In this document: one piece after another, positions 6,444 to 15,276 of the stretch
Layout of the letters: every line of letters starts with the position of its first letter
Numbering within the stretch: the stretch's first letter is position 1
Assembly: GCA_030610725.1 (NCBI GenBank)
Contig: JAUWRE010000002.1
Span: forward strand, 1-16,697
DNA length: 16,697 nucleotides
From: Candidatus Aerophobota bacterium
GTDB taxonomy: Bacteria; Aerophobota; Aerophobia; Aerophobales; AE-B3A
Reading direction: 5' to 3'
The notes under the pieces: model-generated
The model's input: the letters and a program-made list of their open reading frames with translations, nothing else
The model's database searches: none
Told to the model about the DNA's origin: nothing
Made by a program: the position numbers and the translations under genes

Positions 6444-9400
6444 TTATGCTGGCGTGCTTTCCCTCGGTTTCTGATTAAATCCTGTTCCAGCCGGAACTAA
6501 TTTTCCGATGATTACATTACCCTTTAACCCTCTAAGAAAATCCACCTGTCCACAAATTGCCGCTTCAGCTAGAACCTGTTTCGTCCTTTGAAAAGAAGCA
6601 GCAGAGAGAAAACTTTCCTTGTCTTCCTGCACAGCTTTAGGGACAGCCAGAAGAACAGGTTTTCCCGTGCCAGGCTTACCCTTCTGCTCCCTTATCTTCC
6701 TATTAACCTCTTCAAAGTCTATCTTATTTACCTGTTCTCCTGGTATATAACCTGTATCTCCTGGTTCCACTACCTCTACTTTTCTCATCATTTGTCTTAT
6801 GATTACTTCAAAGTGTTTGATATTGATATCCACACCCTGAGATCTATAAACTTGCTGTATCTGATTAACTAAATACTCTTCTACGGCTCTAATCCCTTTC
6901 ACGCTGAGGAGTGAACGAGGATTTATGATACCTTCCATTATCTTAGTGCCTGCTTCTACTACCTCTCCGTCAGAGACCAACCTGTCATCTCCCGCCTCAT
7001 AGGTAACTTCCTCATCCCCCTCTCCCTTAATTCTAATAAAACTACGACCTTTTTTCTCTTCTATGCTTACTCTTCCCTCTATTTCACTTATCAGAGCCTC
7101 TTCTCCCTGACGTTGACGAACAACTCCCTTGCGAGGGAAATTCTCCTTGCGTGGCTCAAAGAGCTCGGTAGCTCGCGGTAGGCCCTGAGGAAGATCCCCC
7201 CCCTTCTGAAATATGCCGCCGGTATGGAATGTCCGTAAAGTAAGCTGGGTTCCCGGCTCACCTATAGATTGAGCCGCTATCACTCCTACCGCCTCACCTA
7301 AACTAACCAGTCTATGAGTAGAAAGGTCCCACCCGTAGCACTTCTGACACAGACCCCACCTAGCTTGACAAGTCAAAGGGGAACGAATTTTCACTTCCTT
7401 AATCTCAGCTTTTTCTATTCTTCGAACTACGTCCTCTGTAATTTCTTTATTCGAGTCAATGATAACTTTCTCTGTAGAAGGATTTATGACAGGCAAAGCA
7501 GTTACTCTCCCCAGAATCCTTTCTCCCAAGGATTGCCTTGTTCCCCCTCCTTTATCCGGTCTTTTCACAGAAAGACCATCTATGGCACCACAATCCTCCT
7601 GGTTAATGATAAGATTTTGACCCACAGATACTAATTTTCGAGTGAGATAACCCGCATAAGCTGTTTTCAAAGCAGTATCTACCAAACCTTTTCTCCCTCC
7701 TGAAGTGGAGATAAAGTACTCCGGAGCAGTAAGGCCCTCTTTGAAACTGGATCTAACAGGTTCCTCACCAATTCTCCCCTTTAGCCTACCGCCAGAAAGA
7801 GGATAGAAATATTGTTTAATTATATCAGAAGGGATCTCTAATTTTCTCTTAAAGACCTCATCCCAGAGTTCACGGCGATAGGTTTCTCTAATAGACCTGG
7901 ACATCAAACCTCTCATACCTATTATCTGCCGCAATTGCGTAGCAGAACCCCTTGCTCCTGATTTCCACATCATATAAAGAGAATTAAAGGGATTGATAGA
8001 AAGATAATCAGAGACCATTTTTGTTATTTGGTCAATAACTCTCATTCTCACGTCTATCACGTCTCTATATCTCTCTTCTTCGCTTATTTCCCCGTCTTCA
8101 GCTCTTAGATTAAATCCCCTTACTTCCTCTTCCGCATGCTGTAGTACCTTTTTCTTTCTTACTATATCCGGTACATCAGACATGGCAAAAGTCAATCCCG
8201 ATTTAGTGGCATATTCGAACCCTAGCTTTTTTACTTTGTCTAAAAATTCCACGGTAACTGCATTTCCATATTTCTGCCAAATTTTAGCTGTAATCCGGGT
8301 TAATCTATTTTTATCCACTAAAGAATTTTCAAATCCCATTCCCTGCGGGAGTATCTCATTAAAAATCGCTCTTCCAGGAGTAGTTTCTATCCACTTACCT
8401 TTATGCAATAATTTTATGGGTTGATGCAGGAATACTTTTTTCAGCTCATAAACAATAATTATCTCATCTAAGTTAGAAAAAACTTTCTCCTTTTCCTCTT
8501 TTTTGCCTTTTATGGTCAAATAGTAGCAACCCACCGTAATATCCTGAGTAGGAGCAAATATAGGATTTCCGTTAGCTGGAGAGAGAAGATTGTTCACAGG
8601 GAGCATCAAAGTACTTGCTTCAAGTTGCGCTTCATAAGAAAGGGGAATATGTATTGCCATCTGGTCGCCATCAAAATCGGCGCCAAAGGCACTGCATACC
8701 AAAGGATGAAGTTGAATAGCGCTACCTTCTATCAAAATTGGTTGAAAAGCCTGAATACCTAATCGATGTAAGGTGGGAGCACGATTTAAGAGTATTGGAT
8801 GGTCTCTGACCACTTTTTCTAGTATCTCCCAAACAAGTGGATCAACCCTTTCTATCAGATCATTAGCCCTTTTTATCGTCTCAGCTTTGTTCTCTCGCAT
8901 AATCTGTCCCAGAACAAAAGGTCTAAAGAGCTCCAGAGCTATTTTCTCAGGCAAACCACATTGATAAATCTCCAAATCTGGCCCGGGCACAATCACCGCT
9001 CTTCCCGAATAATCAACCCTTTTGCCCAGAAGATTCTGCCTGAATCTACCCTGTTTACCTTTAACTATTTCACTTAAGGATTTAAGTGGTCTCCTTCTCC
9101 CTCCCAGTATAGGCTGGGGAAGTTTCTCATTCTCAAAAACAGCCTCTACGGATTGCTGGAGCATTTTTTTCTCATTTTTAATAATTATCTGGGGCGCACC
9201 TATCTCCAATAAATATTTCAGACGATTATTCCGATTGATGATACGTCGGTAGAGATCATTTAAATCCGAGTTAGCAAAAATACCACTTTCTAACTGTACC
9301 ATGGGGCGAAAATCAGGCGGAATAACAGGAACAATCGTCAGAATTATCCACTCAGGTTTGTTACCCGAACGGATAAAATTCTCTACCAGTTCCAACCGTT

Positions 9401-10019
9401 TAATTAGCTTTATTCTTTTTCCTTTTGTTCTCTCCTGAAGTAAATTCTCCCTTAACTCCTCCTGCAGTTTTTCCAGATTCATACTTTTTAGAATCTTCAA
9501 AATTGCTCCTGCCCCTGTATCCGCTTCAAAACTACCTTCCCCATATAGATCATTATATCCCTGATATTCTTCGTCATCAAAAATCTGCATCTTTTTCAAG
9601 GAAGTCTTACCCGGGTCTATAACTATATAATTTATGAAATAGATTATCTTTTCTACGTCACTTTTCCTTAGACTCAATAAAAGAGGTAGGTAAGTCTTCA
9701 TGTACCATATATGGGCAACTGGAGTAACCAATTCAATGTGTCCCATTCTCTCTCGACGGACCTTGGAGGAAGTGACCTCAACTCCACAACGCTCACATTT
9801 GACCCCTTTATACTTCATCTTTCTATATTTACCACAATAACACTCGTAACTCTTTGTAGGACCGAAAATCTGCTCACAAAAGAGCCCACCCCTTTCCGGT
9901 CTAAAAGTACGATAATTAATAGTATCCGTCTTTCTTACCTCTCCAAAAGACCACTCTTTCATCTCTTTGGGAGAAGCTAGTTTGATTCTGATCTTCTCAA
10001 TATCGCTAACTCGCCACAA
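6444..10019 (-). CDS. rpoC: DNA-directed RNA polymerase subunit beta-prime
   Basis: This is the largest core polymerase subunit; with beta it forms the catalytic cleft. It is 1191 residues, near the insertion-free bacterial minimum. The N-terminal zinc ribbon has Cys60, Cys62, Cys75 and Cys78. The catalytic loop is FGADFDGDQMAIH, with magnesium-binding Asp448, Asp450 and Asp452; the residue before ADFDGD is Gly446 where Asn is the rule. NRAPTLHR (Arg413) is intact. The bridge helix reads STSGGRKGLVDTALKTAYAGYLTRKL, with several uncommon residues. The trigger loop is GEPGTQLTLRTFHTGG, with no insertion. A second zinc site is CQARWGLCQKC. Translation starts at TTG, with AGGAG six bases upstream overlapping the rpoB stop. 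Confidence 0.97.
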   Translation of the reverse strand: MWRVSDIEKIRIKLASPKEMKEWSFGEVRKTDTINYRTFRPERGGLFCEQIFGPTKSYECYCGKYRKMKYKGVKCERCGVEVTSSKVRRERMGHIELVTPVAHIWYMKTYLPLLLSLRKSDVEKIIYFINYIVIDPGKTSLKKMQIFDDEEYQGYNDLYGEGSFEADTGAGAILKILKSMNLEKLQEELRENLLQERTKGKRIKLIKRLELVENFIRSGNKPEWIILTIVPVIPPDFRPMVQLESGIFANSDLNDLYRRIINRNNRLKYLLEIGAPQIIIKNEKKMLQQSVEAVFENEKLPQPILGGRRRPLKSLSEIVKGKQGRFRQNLLGKRVDYSGRAVIVPGPDLEIYQCGLPEKIALELFRPFVLGQIMRENKAETIKRANDLIERVDPLVWEILEKVVRDHPILLNRAPTLHRLGIQAFQPILIEGSAIQLHPLVCSAFGADFDGDQMAIHIPLSYEAQLEASTLMLPVNNLLSPANGNPIFAPTQDITVGCYYLTIKGKKEEKEKVFSNLDEIIIVYELKKVFLHQPIKLLHKGKWIETTPGRAIFNEILPQGMGFENSLVDKNRLTRITAKIWQKYGNAVTVEFLDKVKKLGFEYATKSGLTFAMSDVPDIVRKKKVLQHAEEEVRGFNLRAEDGEISEEERYRDVIDVRMRVIDQITKMVSDYLSINPFNSLYMMWKSGARGSATQLRQIIGMRGLMSRSIRETYRRELWDEVFKRKLEIPSDIIKQYFYPLSGGRLKGRIGEEPVRSSFKEGLTAPEYFISTSGGRKGLVDTALKTAYAGYLTRKLVSVGQNLIINQEDCGAIDGLSVKRPDKGGGTRQSLGERILGRVTALPVINPSTEKVIIDSNKEITEDVVRRIEKAEIKEVKIRSPLTCQARWGLCQKCYGWDLSTHRLVSLGEAVGVIAAQSIGEPGTQLTLRTFHTGGIFQKGGDLPQGLPRATELFEPRKENFPRKGVVRQRQGEEALISEIEGRVSIEEKKGRSFIRIKGEGDEEVTYEAGDDRLVSDGEVVEAGTKIMEGIINPRSLLSVKGIRAVEEYLVNQIQQVYRSQGVDINIKHFEVIIRQMMRKVEVVEPGDTGYIPGEQVNKIDFEEVNRKIREQKGKPGTGKPVLLAVPKAVQEDKESFLSAASFQRTKQVLAEAAICGQVDFLRGLKGNVIIGKLVPAGTGFNQKPRESTPA

Positions 10020-10025
10020 TTTTAT

Positions 10026-10030
10026 CTCCT
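10026..10030 (-). promoter_or_regulatory. Ribosome binding site that sets the rpoC TTG start
   Basis: AGGAG lies six bases before a TTG codon and overlaps the rpoB TAG stop. No ATG or GTG exists in frame nearby, and the residues after this TTG match the family start (IEKIRIKLASP), so the rare start codon is well supported. Confidence 0.75.
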
Positions 10031-13000
10031 ATTCTTCTTCTTCCATATCTCTAATGGAAAGTCGTTTTCCATTCCTCCAAAATTCCAAGCTTAATCCTAA
10101 CGATTGAAATTCTTTGATAAGAACCTTAAAGGATTCTGGAGTTTGAGCATCCAATGTATTCTCCCCCTTTATTATCTGCTCATGGATTCGAACTCTGCCT
10201 TGCAGGTCATCAGATTTGCCCGTAAGCATTTCCTGCAGAGTATAAGCTGCTCCATATCCTTCCAGAGCCCACACCTCCATTTCTCCAAATCTTTGTCCAC
10301 CCTGTCTGGATTTTCCTCCCAGCGGCTGTTGAGTAATTAGAGCATATGGACCGGTGGAGCGCACATGTACTTTCTCCTCAGCCAAATGAATGAGTTTCAT
10401 CACATACATATAACCTACGGCAACTTCTTGATGGAAAAGCTCTCCTGTTCGTCCATCATAGAGAGGCATTTTGCCTGATTCAGGCAGATTATTCCTCTTC
10501 AACAAATCCCTTATCTCTTCTACTTTGGGTCCTTCGAAGACAGGACACACCGCCTGCACCCCCAAAGCTTTAGCTATCAGACCAAGATGAATCTCCAGAA
10601 TTTGACCTATGTTCATCCTGGAAGGAACACTTAAAGGATTCAAAATTATATCCACAGGAGTCCCATCAGCAAGGCAGGGCATATCTTCTTCCGGAAGGAC
10701 TTTGGAAACGACCCCCTTATTTCCATGTCGACCGGCTATCTTATCCCCTACTCTGATTTTACGTTGGATAGCTATATACACTTTTACTCTCTTGAGCACA
10801 CCAGGAGGTAAGTCATCCTGGTTCTCCTGAGAGAAAACCTTGATTTTTATCACTTTGCCTCTGATACCAGGGGGAGCCCGCAAAGAATTATCTTTTACCT
10901 TCTGAACTTTTTCTCCAAAGATACTCCTGAGGAGCCTCTCCTCTGGAGTAAGTTTTATCTCCACTTGAGGAGTAACTTTACCCATAAGAATATCCCCTGG
11001 TTCCACCTCTGCTCCAATTCTTACAATACCCTTTTCATCCAGATTCTTCAAATAGGACTCGTCAACATTGGGCACATCAGCCGTTATCTCCTCTACTCCT
11101 GATCGTAGTTCCTTTGCTTCTATTTGAAATTCCTCAATATGCATAGAAGTAAAAATATCCTCTTTCACCAACCTCTCATTAATGAGAATCCCATCCTCGA
11201 AATTATATCCTTCCCACGGCATAAAAGCTACCAGAACATTCCGACCTAAAGACAATTTACCTCTGGTAATAGCCGGACCATCAGCTATAAATGCTCCCCT
11301 TTTTACCCTATCCTTCTTCTTCACAATAGGTCTTTGATTAATACAGGTTCTTTGATTAGATCTTATAAATTTATCTAAAATATATTCGTCTATTCCTCTG
11401 GAGGTTTTTATTTTTATCCTGTCAGCATCTACATAGATAACTTCCCCCTTTTCTTCTGCTCTCACCGCACTCATAGAATCTTCTGCTACCCTAGCTTCCA
11501 TGCCTGTCTGGACTAAAGCCTGCTCTGGTCTCTCCAGAGGTACTGCCTGGCGCTGCATATTTGAGCCCATTAATGCTCTATTGGCCTCGTTATGCTCTAC
11601 AAAAGGAATTAAGGAGGTAGTAACACTTATTATCTGTTTAGGGGAAATATCCACATAATCAACTTTTTCTTTAGGAACACTTATGATATCTCCCCTGAAG
11701 TTGACTGTAGCTTCTGGTGAGACAAACCTTCCCTTCTCGTCTATAGAATTTGCTCCAGCAATATAATATTCATCTTCTTCGCGGGCATCAAGGTATACTA
11801 CTTCCTCAGTTGCCTTTTCATTTTTCACTTTTCTATAAGGCGTCTCCAAAAAGCCGAGCTCATTCACTCTAGCATAAGTAGCCAGAGAAGTAATTAAGCC
11901 AATATTTTGTCCTTCTGGCGTTTCTATAGGACAAATCCGTCCATAATGGGTATAATGGACGTCCCTTATCTCTTCTTTTGCCTGCATCCGGGTTAATCCT
12001 CCCGGACCGAGGGTAGACAGTCTGCGTTTATGAGTTAATTCTGTTAGGGGATTGGTTTGGTCTAGATATTGAGAAAGCTGTCCTGTATTAAAAAAGCTGT
12101 TTATGGAACTTTTTACTACTATAGTATTAACCAGAGAACGAGGAGTGATTAGTTCCGGATCCTGGATACTCATCCCTTGCTGAATTATTCTTGTAAGATG
12201 AGTTAACCCAACACGAAGTTGCTCTGTCAAAAGGTCACCTATTCTCCTCACCCTTCTATGGGAAAGATGGTCCAAGCTTTTTATTTCTTTTTTTTCCCGG
12301 TTTAGTTCCAGTAAATATAGTATAATTCCTAGCACATCATCTGATCTAAGAATCCCCACATCCCAATCGCAATCTAAGCCTAACTCTTTATTCATCTGAT
12401 ATCTCCCCACTTTACCTAAATCATACCTACGAGGATCAAGGAAAGTTCTATGGAAAACCTCCTTTACCGATTCAAAGACAAGAGGACGACCTGGCCTCAG
12501 TCTTTGGTAGATTTTAAGAAGAGCATCTTTTTGCGAGTTTGCCCCATCTTGCTTAAAACTATCTTCCATCATTTTTCTCTCTTGAGGATAGGAAAATTTC
12601 TTCAGAATTCTTTCCGGATTCTCTCCCAATGCCCTTAAAAACAATGTGACCAGGAATCTCCCTCCTCGATTAATCCTCATATACAAAAGATCCTCTTTTA
12701 TTTCCAGGTCAAGCCAACTCCCTCGTTCGGGAATAATTCGCGCTCGGTAGAGGATATCACTCCCGGCAGAAATAGAAGTATCTTCCTCAAAAAAAATCCC
12801 GGGAGAACGCTGTAGCTGACTGACTATTACTCTTTCTGCTCCATTAATAATAAAACTTCCCTTTTTTGACATTAAAGGAAAATTCCCTAGATAAACTTCT
12901 TGTTGGGTGACCTCTCCCACTTCCTTTTTTTTTAAGCGAAGCTTAACATAGAAGGGGAGACAATAGGTTAATTCCTCCTCCCGGCATTTTTCTATATCAT

Positions 13001-13241
13001 ATGCGGATTCTCCAAAACGATATTCTATAAATTCCAGGATTAATTTCTGATTGTAACTTTCTACCGGAAAAGCATCCACAAAGATCTTTTGTAACCCTTC
13101 TTTTTTCCTCTGTTGGGGAGGAACATCTCTCTGAAGAAAATTTTCAAAGGAATATCTCTGTATCTGTAAAAGATTGGGAATCTCTGCTACAGGTTTAAAC
13201 TTGGTAAAATCCATCACTCTTTCTTCCCTCTTTTTATACAT
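10029..13241 (-). CDS. rpoB: DNA-directed RNA polymerase subunit beta
   Basis: The beta subunit forms the other jaw of the core enzyme. At 1070 residues it is shorter than the E. coli protein because it lacks lineage-specific insertions. It begins FTKFKPVAEIPNLLQIQ, carries the rifampicin-binding cluster QLSQYLDQTNPLTELTHKRR at 388-407 and then LSTLGPGG, with Asp394, His404, Arg407 and Ser409 in the drug-sensitive state. The active-site segment KIRVGDKIAGRHGNKGVVSK has both conserved lysines. The C-terminus has GGQRFGEMEVWALEGYGAAY and the DLQGRVRIHEQIIKGE region. The ATG at 13241 is preceded by AAGGGAAGG; an in-frame ATG nine codons later is the alternative. It sits 12 bases after rplL and 9 before rpoC, so it is clearly co-transcribed with both. 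Confidence 0.97.
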   Translation of the reverse strand: MYKKREERVMDFTKFKPVAEIPNLLQIQRYSFENFLQRDVPPQQRKKEGLQKIFVDAFPVESYNQKLILEFIEYRFGESAYDIEKCREEELTYCLPFYVKLRLKKKEVGEVTQQEVYLGNFPLMSKKGSFIINGAERVIVSQLQRSPGIFFEEDTSISAGSDILYRARIIPERGSWLDLEIKEDLLYMRINRGGRFLVTLFLRALGENPERILKKFSYPQERKMMEDSFKQDGANSQKDALLKIYQRLRPGRPLVFESVKEVFHRTFLDPRRYDLGKVGRYQMNKELGLDCDWDVGILRSDDVLGIILYLLELNREKKEIKSLDHLSHRRVRRIGDLLTEQLRVGLTHLTRIIQQGMSIQDPELITPRSLVNTIVVKSSINSFFNTGQLSQYLDQTNPLTELTHKRRLSTLGPGGLTRMQAKEEIRDVHYTHYGRICPIETPEGQNIGLITSLATYARVNELGFLETPYRKVKNEKATEEVVYLDAREEDEYYIAGANSIDEKGRFVSPEATVNFRGDIISVPKEKVDYVDISPKQIISVTTSLIPFVEHNEANRALMGSNMQRQAVPLERPEQALVQTGMEARVAEDSMSAVRAEEKGEVIYVDADRIKIKTSRGIDEYILDKFIRSNQRTCINQRPIVKKKDRVKRGAFIADGPAITRGKLSLGRNVLVAFMPWEGYNFEDGILINERLVKEDIFTSMHIEEFQIEAKELRSGVEEITADVPNVDESYLKNLDEKGIVRIGAEVEPGDILMGKVTPQVEIKLTPEERLLRSIFGEKVQKVKDNSLRAPPGIRGKVIKIKVFSQENQDDLPPGVLKRVKVYIAIQRKIRVGDKIAGRHGNKGVVSKVLPEEDMPCLADGTPVDIILNPLSVPSRMNIGQILEIHLGLIAKALGVQAVCPVFEGPKVEEIRDLLKRNNLPESGKMPLYDGRTGELFHQEVAVGYMYVMKLIHLAEEKVHVRSTGPYALITQQPLGGKSRQGGQRFGEMEVWALEGYGAAYTLQEMLTGKSDDLQGRVRIHEQIIKGENTLDAQTPESFKVLIKEFQSLGLSLEFWRNGKRLSIRDMEEEE

Positions 13242-13253
13242 AACCTTCCCTTA

Positions 13254-13703
13254 CTATTTTATTTCGACCTTAGCCCCTACTGCCTCCAGAGTCTCCTTGA
13301 TCTTTAAAGCTTCTTCTTTAGCTACATTTTCCCTAATCGGTTTTGGAGCTTGTTCTACTAAATCCTTAGCTTCTTTTAATCCCAGGGAGGTAAGTTTTCG
13401 TAGTTCTTTAATGACTTGAATTTTCTTACTACCCATCTCGCTTAGAATCACATCAAACTCAGTCTTTTCCTCTTCTTCTTTCTCAGGAGCTCCAGAAGCC
13501 TGCGCAACTATTGGTGTGGCAAGTGCCTCTATTCCAAATTCCTCCCTTAACTCTTTTACTAAATTGGAGAGCTCTAATACATTCATCTGCCCAATTGCTT
13601 TTATAATTTCATCTTTCTTGCTTTTACCTACTCCCGCTTTTACTTCTTTCTTCTTATCATCTTCCTTTTTTACCTTCTTTTTTACTTCGGATGATGTGGT
13701 CAT
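13254..13703 (-). CDS. rplL: 50S ribosomal protein L7/L12 with lysine-rich N-terminal extension
   Basis: L7/L12 forms the flexible stalk that recruits translational GTPases. The C-terminal domain (about 82-149) is canonical, with [23 protein letters not shown] followed by VEQAPKPI and ending GAKVEIK. The dimerisation region lies at 29-60 ([20 protein letters not shown]) and the acidic/Ala hinge at 61-82. At 149 residues it exceeds the usual 120-130 because of a Lys-rich, low-complexity head (residues 1-30). No ATG, GTG or TTG lies in frame between the head and the conserved region, and AAGGAG sits eight bases before this ATG, so the extension appears real. The ATG overlaps the rplJ stop (ATGA). 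Confidence 0.95.
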   Translation of the reverse strand: MTTSSEVKKKVKKEDDKKKEVKAGVGKSKKDEIIKAIGQMNVLELSNLVKELREEFGIEALATPIVAQASGAPEKEEEEKTEFDVILSEMGSKKIQVIKELRKLTSLGLKEAKDLVEQAPKPIRENVAKEEALKIKETLEAVGAKVEIK

Positions 13704-14233
13704 TGCTCAGTCTCCTTCTTCTTTTCTAAAATTGAATTTAGTAAAAAAACCAGATCATTCAAAGGGGCACTCAGTACCTCCAGCAATCCTCTCAAGGGCA
13801 ACTGTAATTCTGTCAAAACCTGTGCTAAAAGGTCTTTCTTGGGAGGTAAATCTCCTAGTCTTCCTACTTCATCATCCGTTAGGATATCTTCACCTAGGAC
13901 TCCTCCTTTTGCCACCAAGTGGGAATGATTTTTGCCAAATCCTTTAATTATTCTAGCTGGCGCCGCAGGGTCCTCTCCTCCAAAGACTACCCCTGTGCAT
14001 CCAGACAGAAATTTGTCTAAATCCCTCAATTCTGTTCCTTCTATAGCTAAGCGAGCCAAGGTGTTTTTAACTACATAGAAATTCGCCCCTTCTTTTCTTA
14101 AAAGCTTTCTGAATTCAGTTAATTCAGCTACTTTTAACCCCCGAAAATCAAGGAAAAAAGAAGCCTTGCTCTCTGTCAAATTCTCTCTTATTCTCTTTAC
14201 TTCTTCTTTTTTTCCTTCTATTTTTATTCTCAT
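13700..14233 (-). CDS. rplJ: 50S ribosomal protein L10
   Basis: L10 anchors the L7/L12 stalk dimers to 23S rRNA next to L11. The 177-residue product has the N-terminal rRNA-binding domain with [21 protein letters not shown] near 26-46 and [14 protein letters not shown] near 51-64, then [19 protein letters not shown] near 78-96, and a helical C-terminal tail (about 150-177) that binds L12 dimers. Its ATG overlaps the rplA TGA as ATGA, and its stop overlaps rplL in the same way. The site before its ATG is weak (TTGGAAATGTT), so it probably depends on rplA translation. There is no space for the L10-binding leader found upstream of rplJ in enterobacteria. Confidence 0.95.
   Translation of the reverse strand: MRIKIEGKKEEVKRIRENLTESKASFFLDFRGLKVAELTEFRKLLRKEGANFYVVKNTLARLAIEGTELRDLDKFLSGCTGVVFGGEDPAAPARIIKGFGKNHSHLVAKGGVLGEDILTDDEVGRLGDLPPKKDLLAQVLTELQLPLRGLLEVLSAPLNDLVFLLNSILEKKKETEQ
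13712..13717 (-). promoter_or_regulatory. Strong ribosome binding site of rplL
   Basis: AAGGAG lies within the last codons of rplJ, eight bases before the overlapping rplL ATG. A strong independent site fits the need for several L12 copies per L10 despite the 4-bp overlap. Confidence 0.75.
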
Positions 14234-14931
14234 AACATTTCCAAAGCTTTGTCTATCTTTATTTTCACTCCCGGGCCCATAGTAGAACAGAGGGAAATGC
14301 CTTTAATATATCTTCCTCTCACTGTAGAGGGTTTGTCTTTAATCAAAGACGCCAATAAAACTTTCAGATTCTCCAATAGAGCTTCTTCAGAAAAGGAAAC
14401 CTTTCCCATTAAAACATGCACCACTCCCGTAACATCATTTCTATATTCAATTCTCCCTTTTTTTAGTTCCTCAACTAACTCACCTGGACTATCACTTACT
14501 GTTCCCACTTTAGGGGACGGCATCAAGCCACGCGGACCAAGAATCTTCCCCAGTCTTGCTACAATTTTCATCATTTCCGGAGTAGAAACCGCCACATCAA
14601 AATCTAACCATCCTCCCTGTATCTTCTTGGCTATCTCCTCTGCACCCACATAGTCAGCCCCTTTTTCCTCTGCTTCTTTAGCTTTATCCCCTTGGGCAAA
14701 AACAACTATCTTTACCTTCTTACCTGTTCCTTGAGGGAGAATCACCGTTCCTCTTACTCTCTCTCCTTTTTCTTTTGGCTTTATGTTTAGAGGAATAGCT
14801 ACTTCTATTGACTCCTCGAAATGGGAATTAGAAGTCTCTTTGACCAACTTTATCGCTTCGAGAGGAGTATACTCTTTATTTTTATCTATTTTTTTATTTA
14901 AAAGAAGATATCTTTTACTTCGTTTAGCCAT
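14230..14931 (-). CDS. rplA: 50S ribosomal protein L1
   Basis: L1 forms the mobile stalk at the exit site and helps release deacylated tRNA; in many bacteria it represses the rplK-rplA operon. The product is 233 residues from the ATG at 14931 (a GTG one codon earlier is possible). It contains RVRGTVILPQGTG near 58-70, the signature MMKIVARLGKILGPRGLMPS near 121-140 followed by PKVGTVS, and a C-terminal STMGPGVKI. GGAG lies six bases upstream; its last base is the first base of a heptamer repeat array. The expected upstream partner rplK is absent: rplA instead follows a truncated murF with TGATG overlap. Confidence 0.96.
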   Translation of the reverse strand: MAKRSKRYLLLNKKIDKNKEYTPLEAIKLVKETSNSHFEESIEVAIPLNIKPKEKGERVRGTVILPQGTGKKVKIVVFAQGDKAKEAEEKGADYVGAEEIAKKIQGGWLDFDVAVSTPEMMKIVARLGKILGPRGLMPSPKVGTVSDSPGELVEELKKGRIEYRNDVTGVVHVLMGKVSFSEEALLENLKVLLASLIKDKPSTVRGRYIKGISLCSTMGPGVKIKIDKALEML

Positions 14932-14937
14932 CACAAA

Positions 14938-14941
14938 CTCC
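14938..14941 (-). promoter_or_regulatory. Ribosome binding site of rplA at the repeat boundary
   Basis: GGAG lies six bases before the rplA ATG. It marks the exact point where native sequence meets the CGTTGCT heptamer array, so the insertion or rearrangement left the L1 start signal intact. Confidence 0.65.
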
Positions 14942-14975
14942 GTTGCTCGTTGCTCGTTGCTCGTTGCTCGTTATT
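14941..14975. repeat. Heptamer tandem repeat, unit CGTTGCT (5 copies)
   Basis: Four perfect CGTTGCT units are followed by CGTTATT. Just beyond, GATACGA occurs at 14995-15001 and 15016-15022, 21 bases (three heptamers) apart, hinting at decayed units. The array is translated as the last residues of the truncated murF frame. Confidence 0.92.
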
Positions 14976-15276
14976 CAAGAAACATTGAAATTCCGATACG
15001 ACTGAGATAACCTCGGATACGATAGCACCACAGGCACCTTTCTCGCTTGCCTCTTCTATGAACCTGTGGCCATCAAATCTTTTACCCTCTAAAGCAATAA
15101 AAAGGTCGCCTTTCTTTAGCTCTCGCGTATCTGTTGAGATTTTCTGGGAAGGAAGAAGAAAAACGGCCTGCCTTTTACCTATCAATTTTCCCTGGACAGT
15201 CTCCACTATCTCCTGAATAGAAAGTTTTTCTTGAGGCATATCTCGTATCTCGCACCCCCTCACCTCAATCCTCTCT

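Larger units (their letters stand above)
14931..15239 (-). pseudogene. murF: Truncated murF: N-terminal Mur ligase domain only, repeat-encoded tail
   Basis: MurF normally adds D-Ala-D-Ala to the UDP-MurNAc-tripeptide in peptidoglycan synthesis and is about 450 residues. Here only the N-terminal substrate-binding domain remains: ISTDTRELKKGDLFIALEG at 34-52, FDGHRFIEEASEKGA at 55-69. FDGH favours MurF over MurE. The ATP-binding GTNGKT motif and the C-terminal domain are absent. After about residue 76 homology stops, and the last 13 residues (NEQRATSNEQRSL) are simply the translated heptamer array. The frame ends as TGATG with rplA. A GTG at 15263, with AGAGG upstream, could extend it by eight residues that are also repeat-derived. 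It cannot be an active ligase; a full copy elsewhere is expected. Confidence 0.8.

Noticed and set aside
10017..10019. Possible error or truncation at the rpoC 5' end because no ATG is present
   Set aside because: The TTG has an ideal binding site, and the following residues match the family N-terminus.
14941..14975. CRISPR or direct-repeat origin array
   Set aside because: Units are 7 bases with no spacers, and no cas or replication gene is nearby.
15237..15263. GTG at 15263 as the true murF start
   Set aside because: It has an AGAGG upstream, but the eight added residues come from degenerate heptamer sequence; homology begins at the ATG at 15239. It remains possible.
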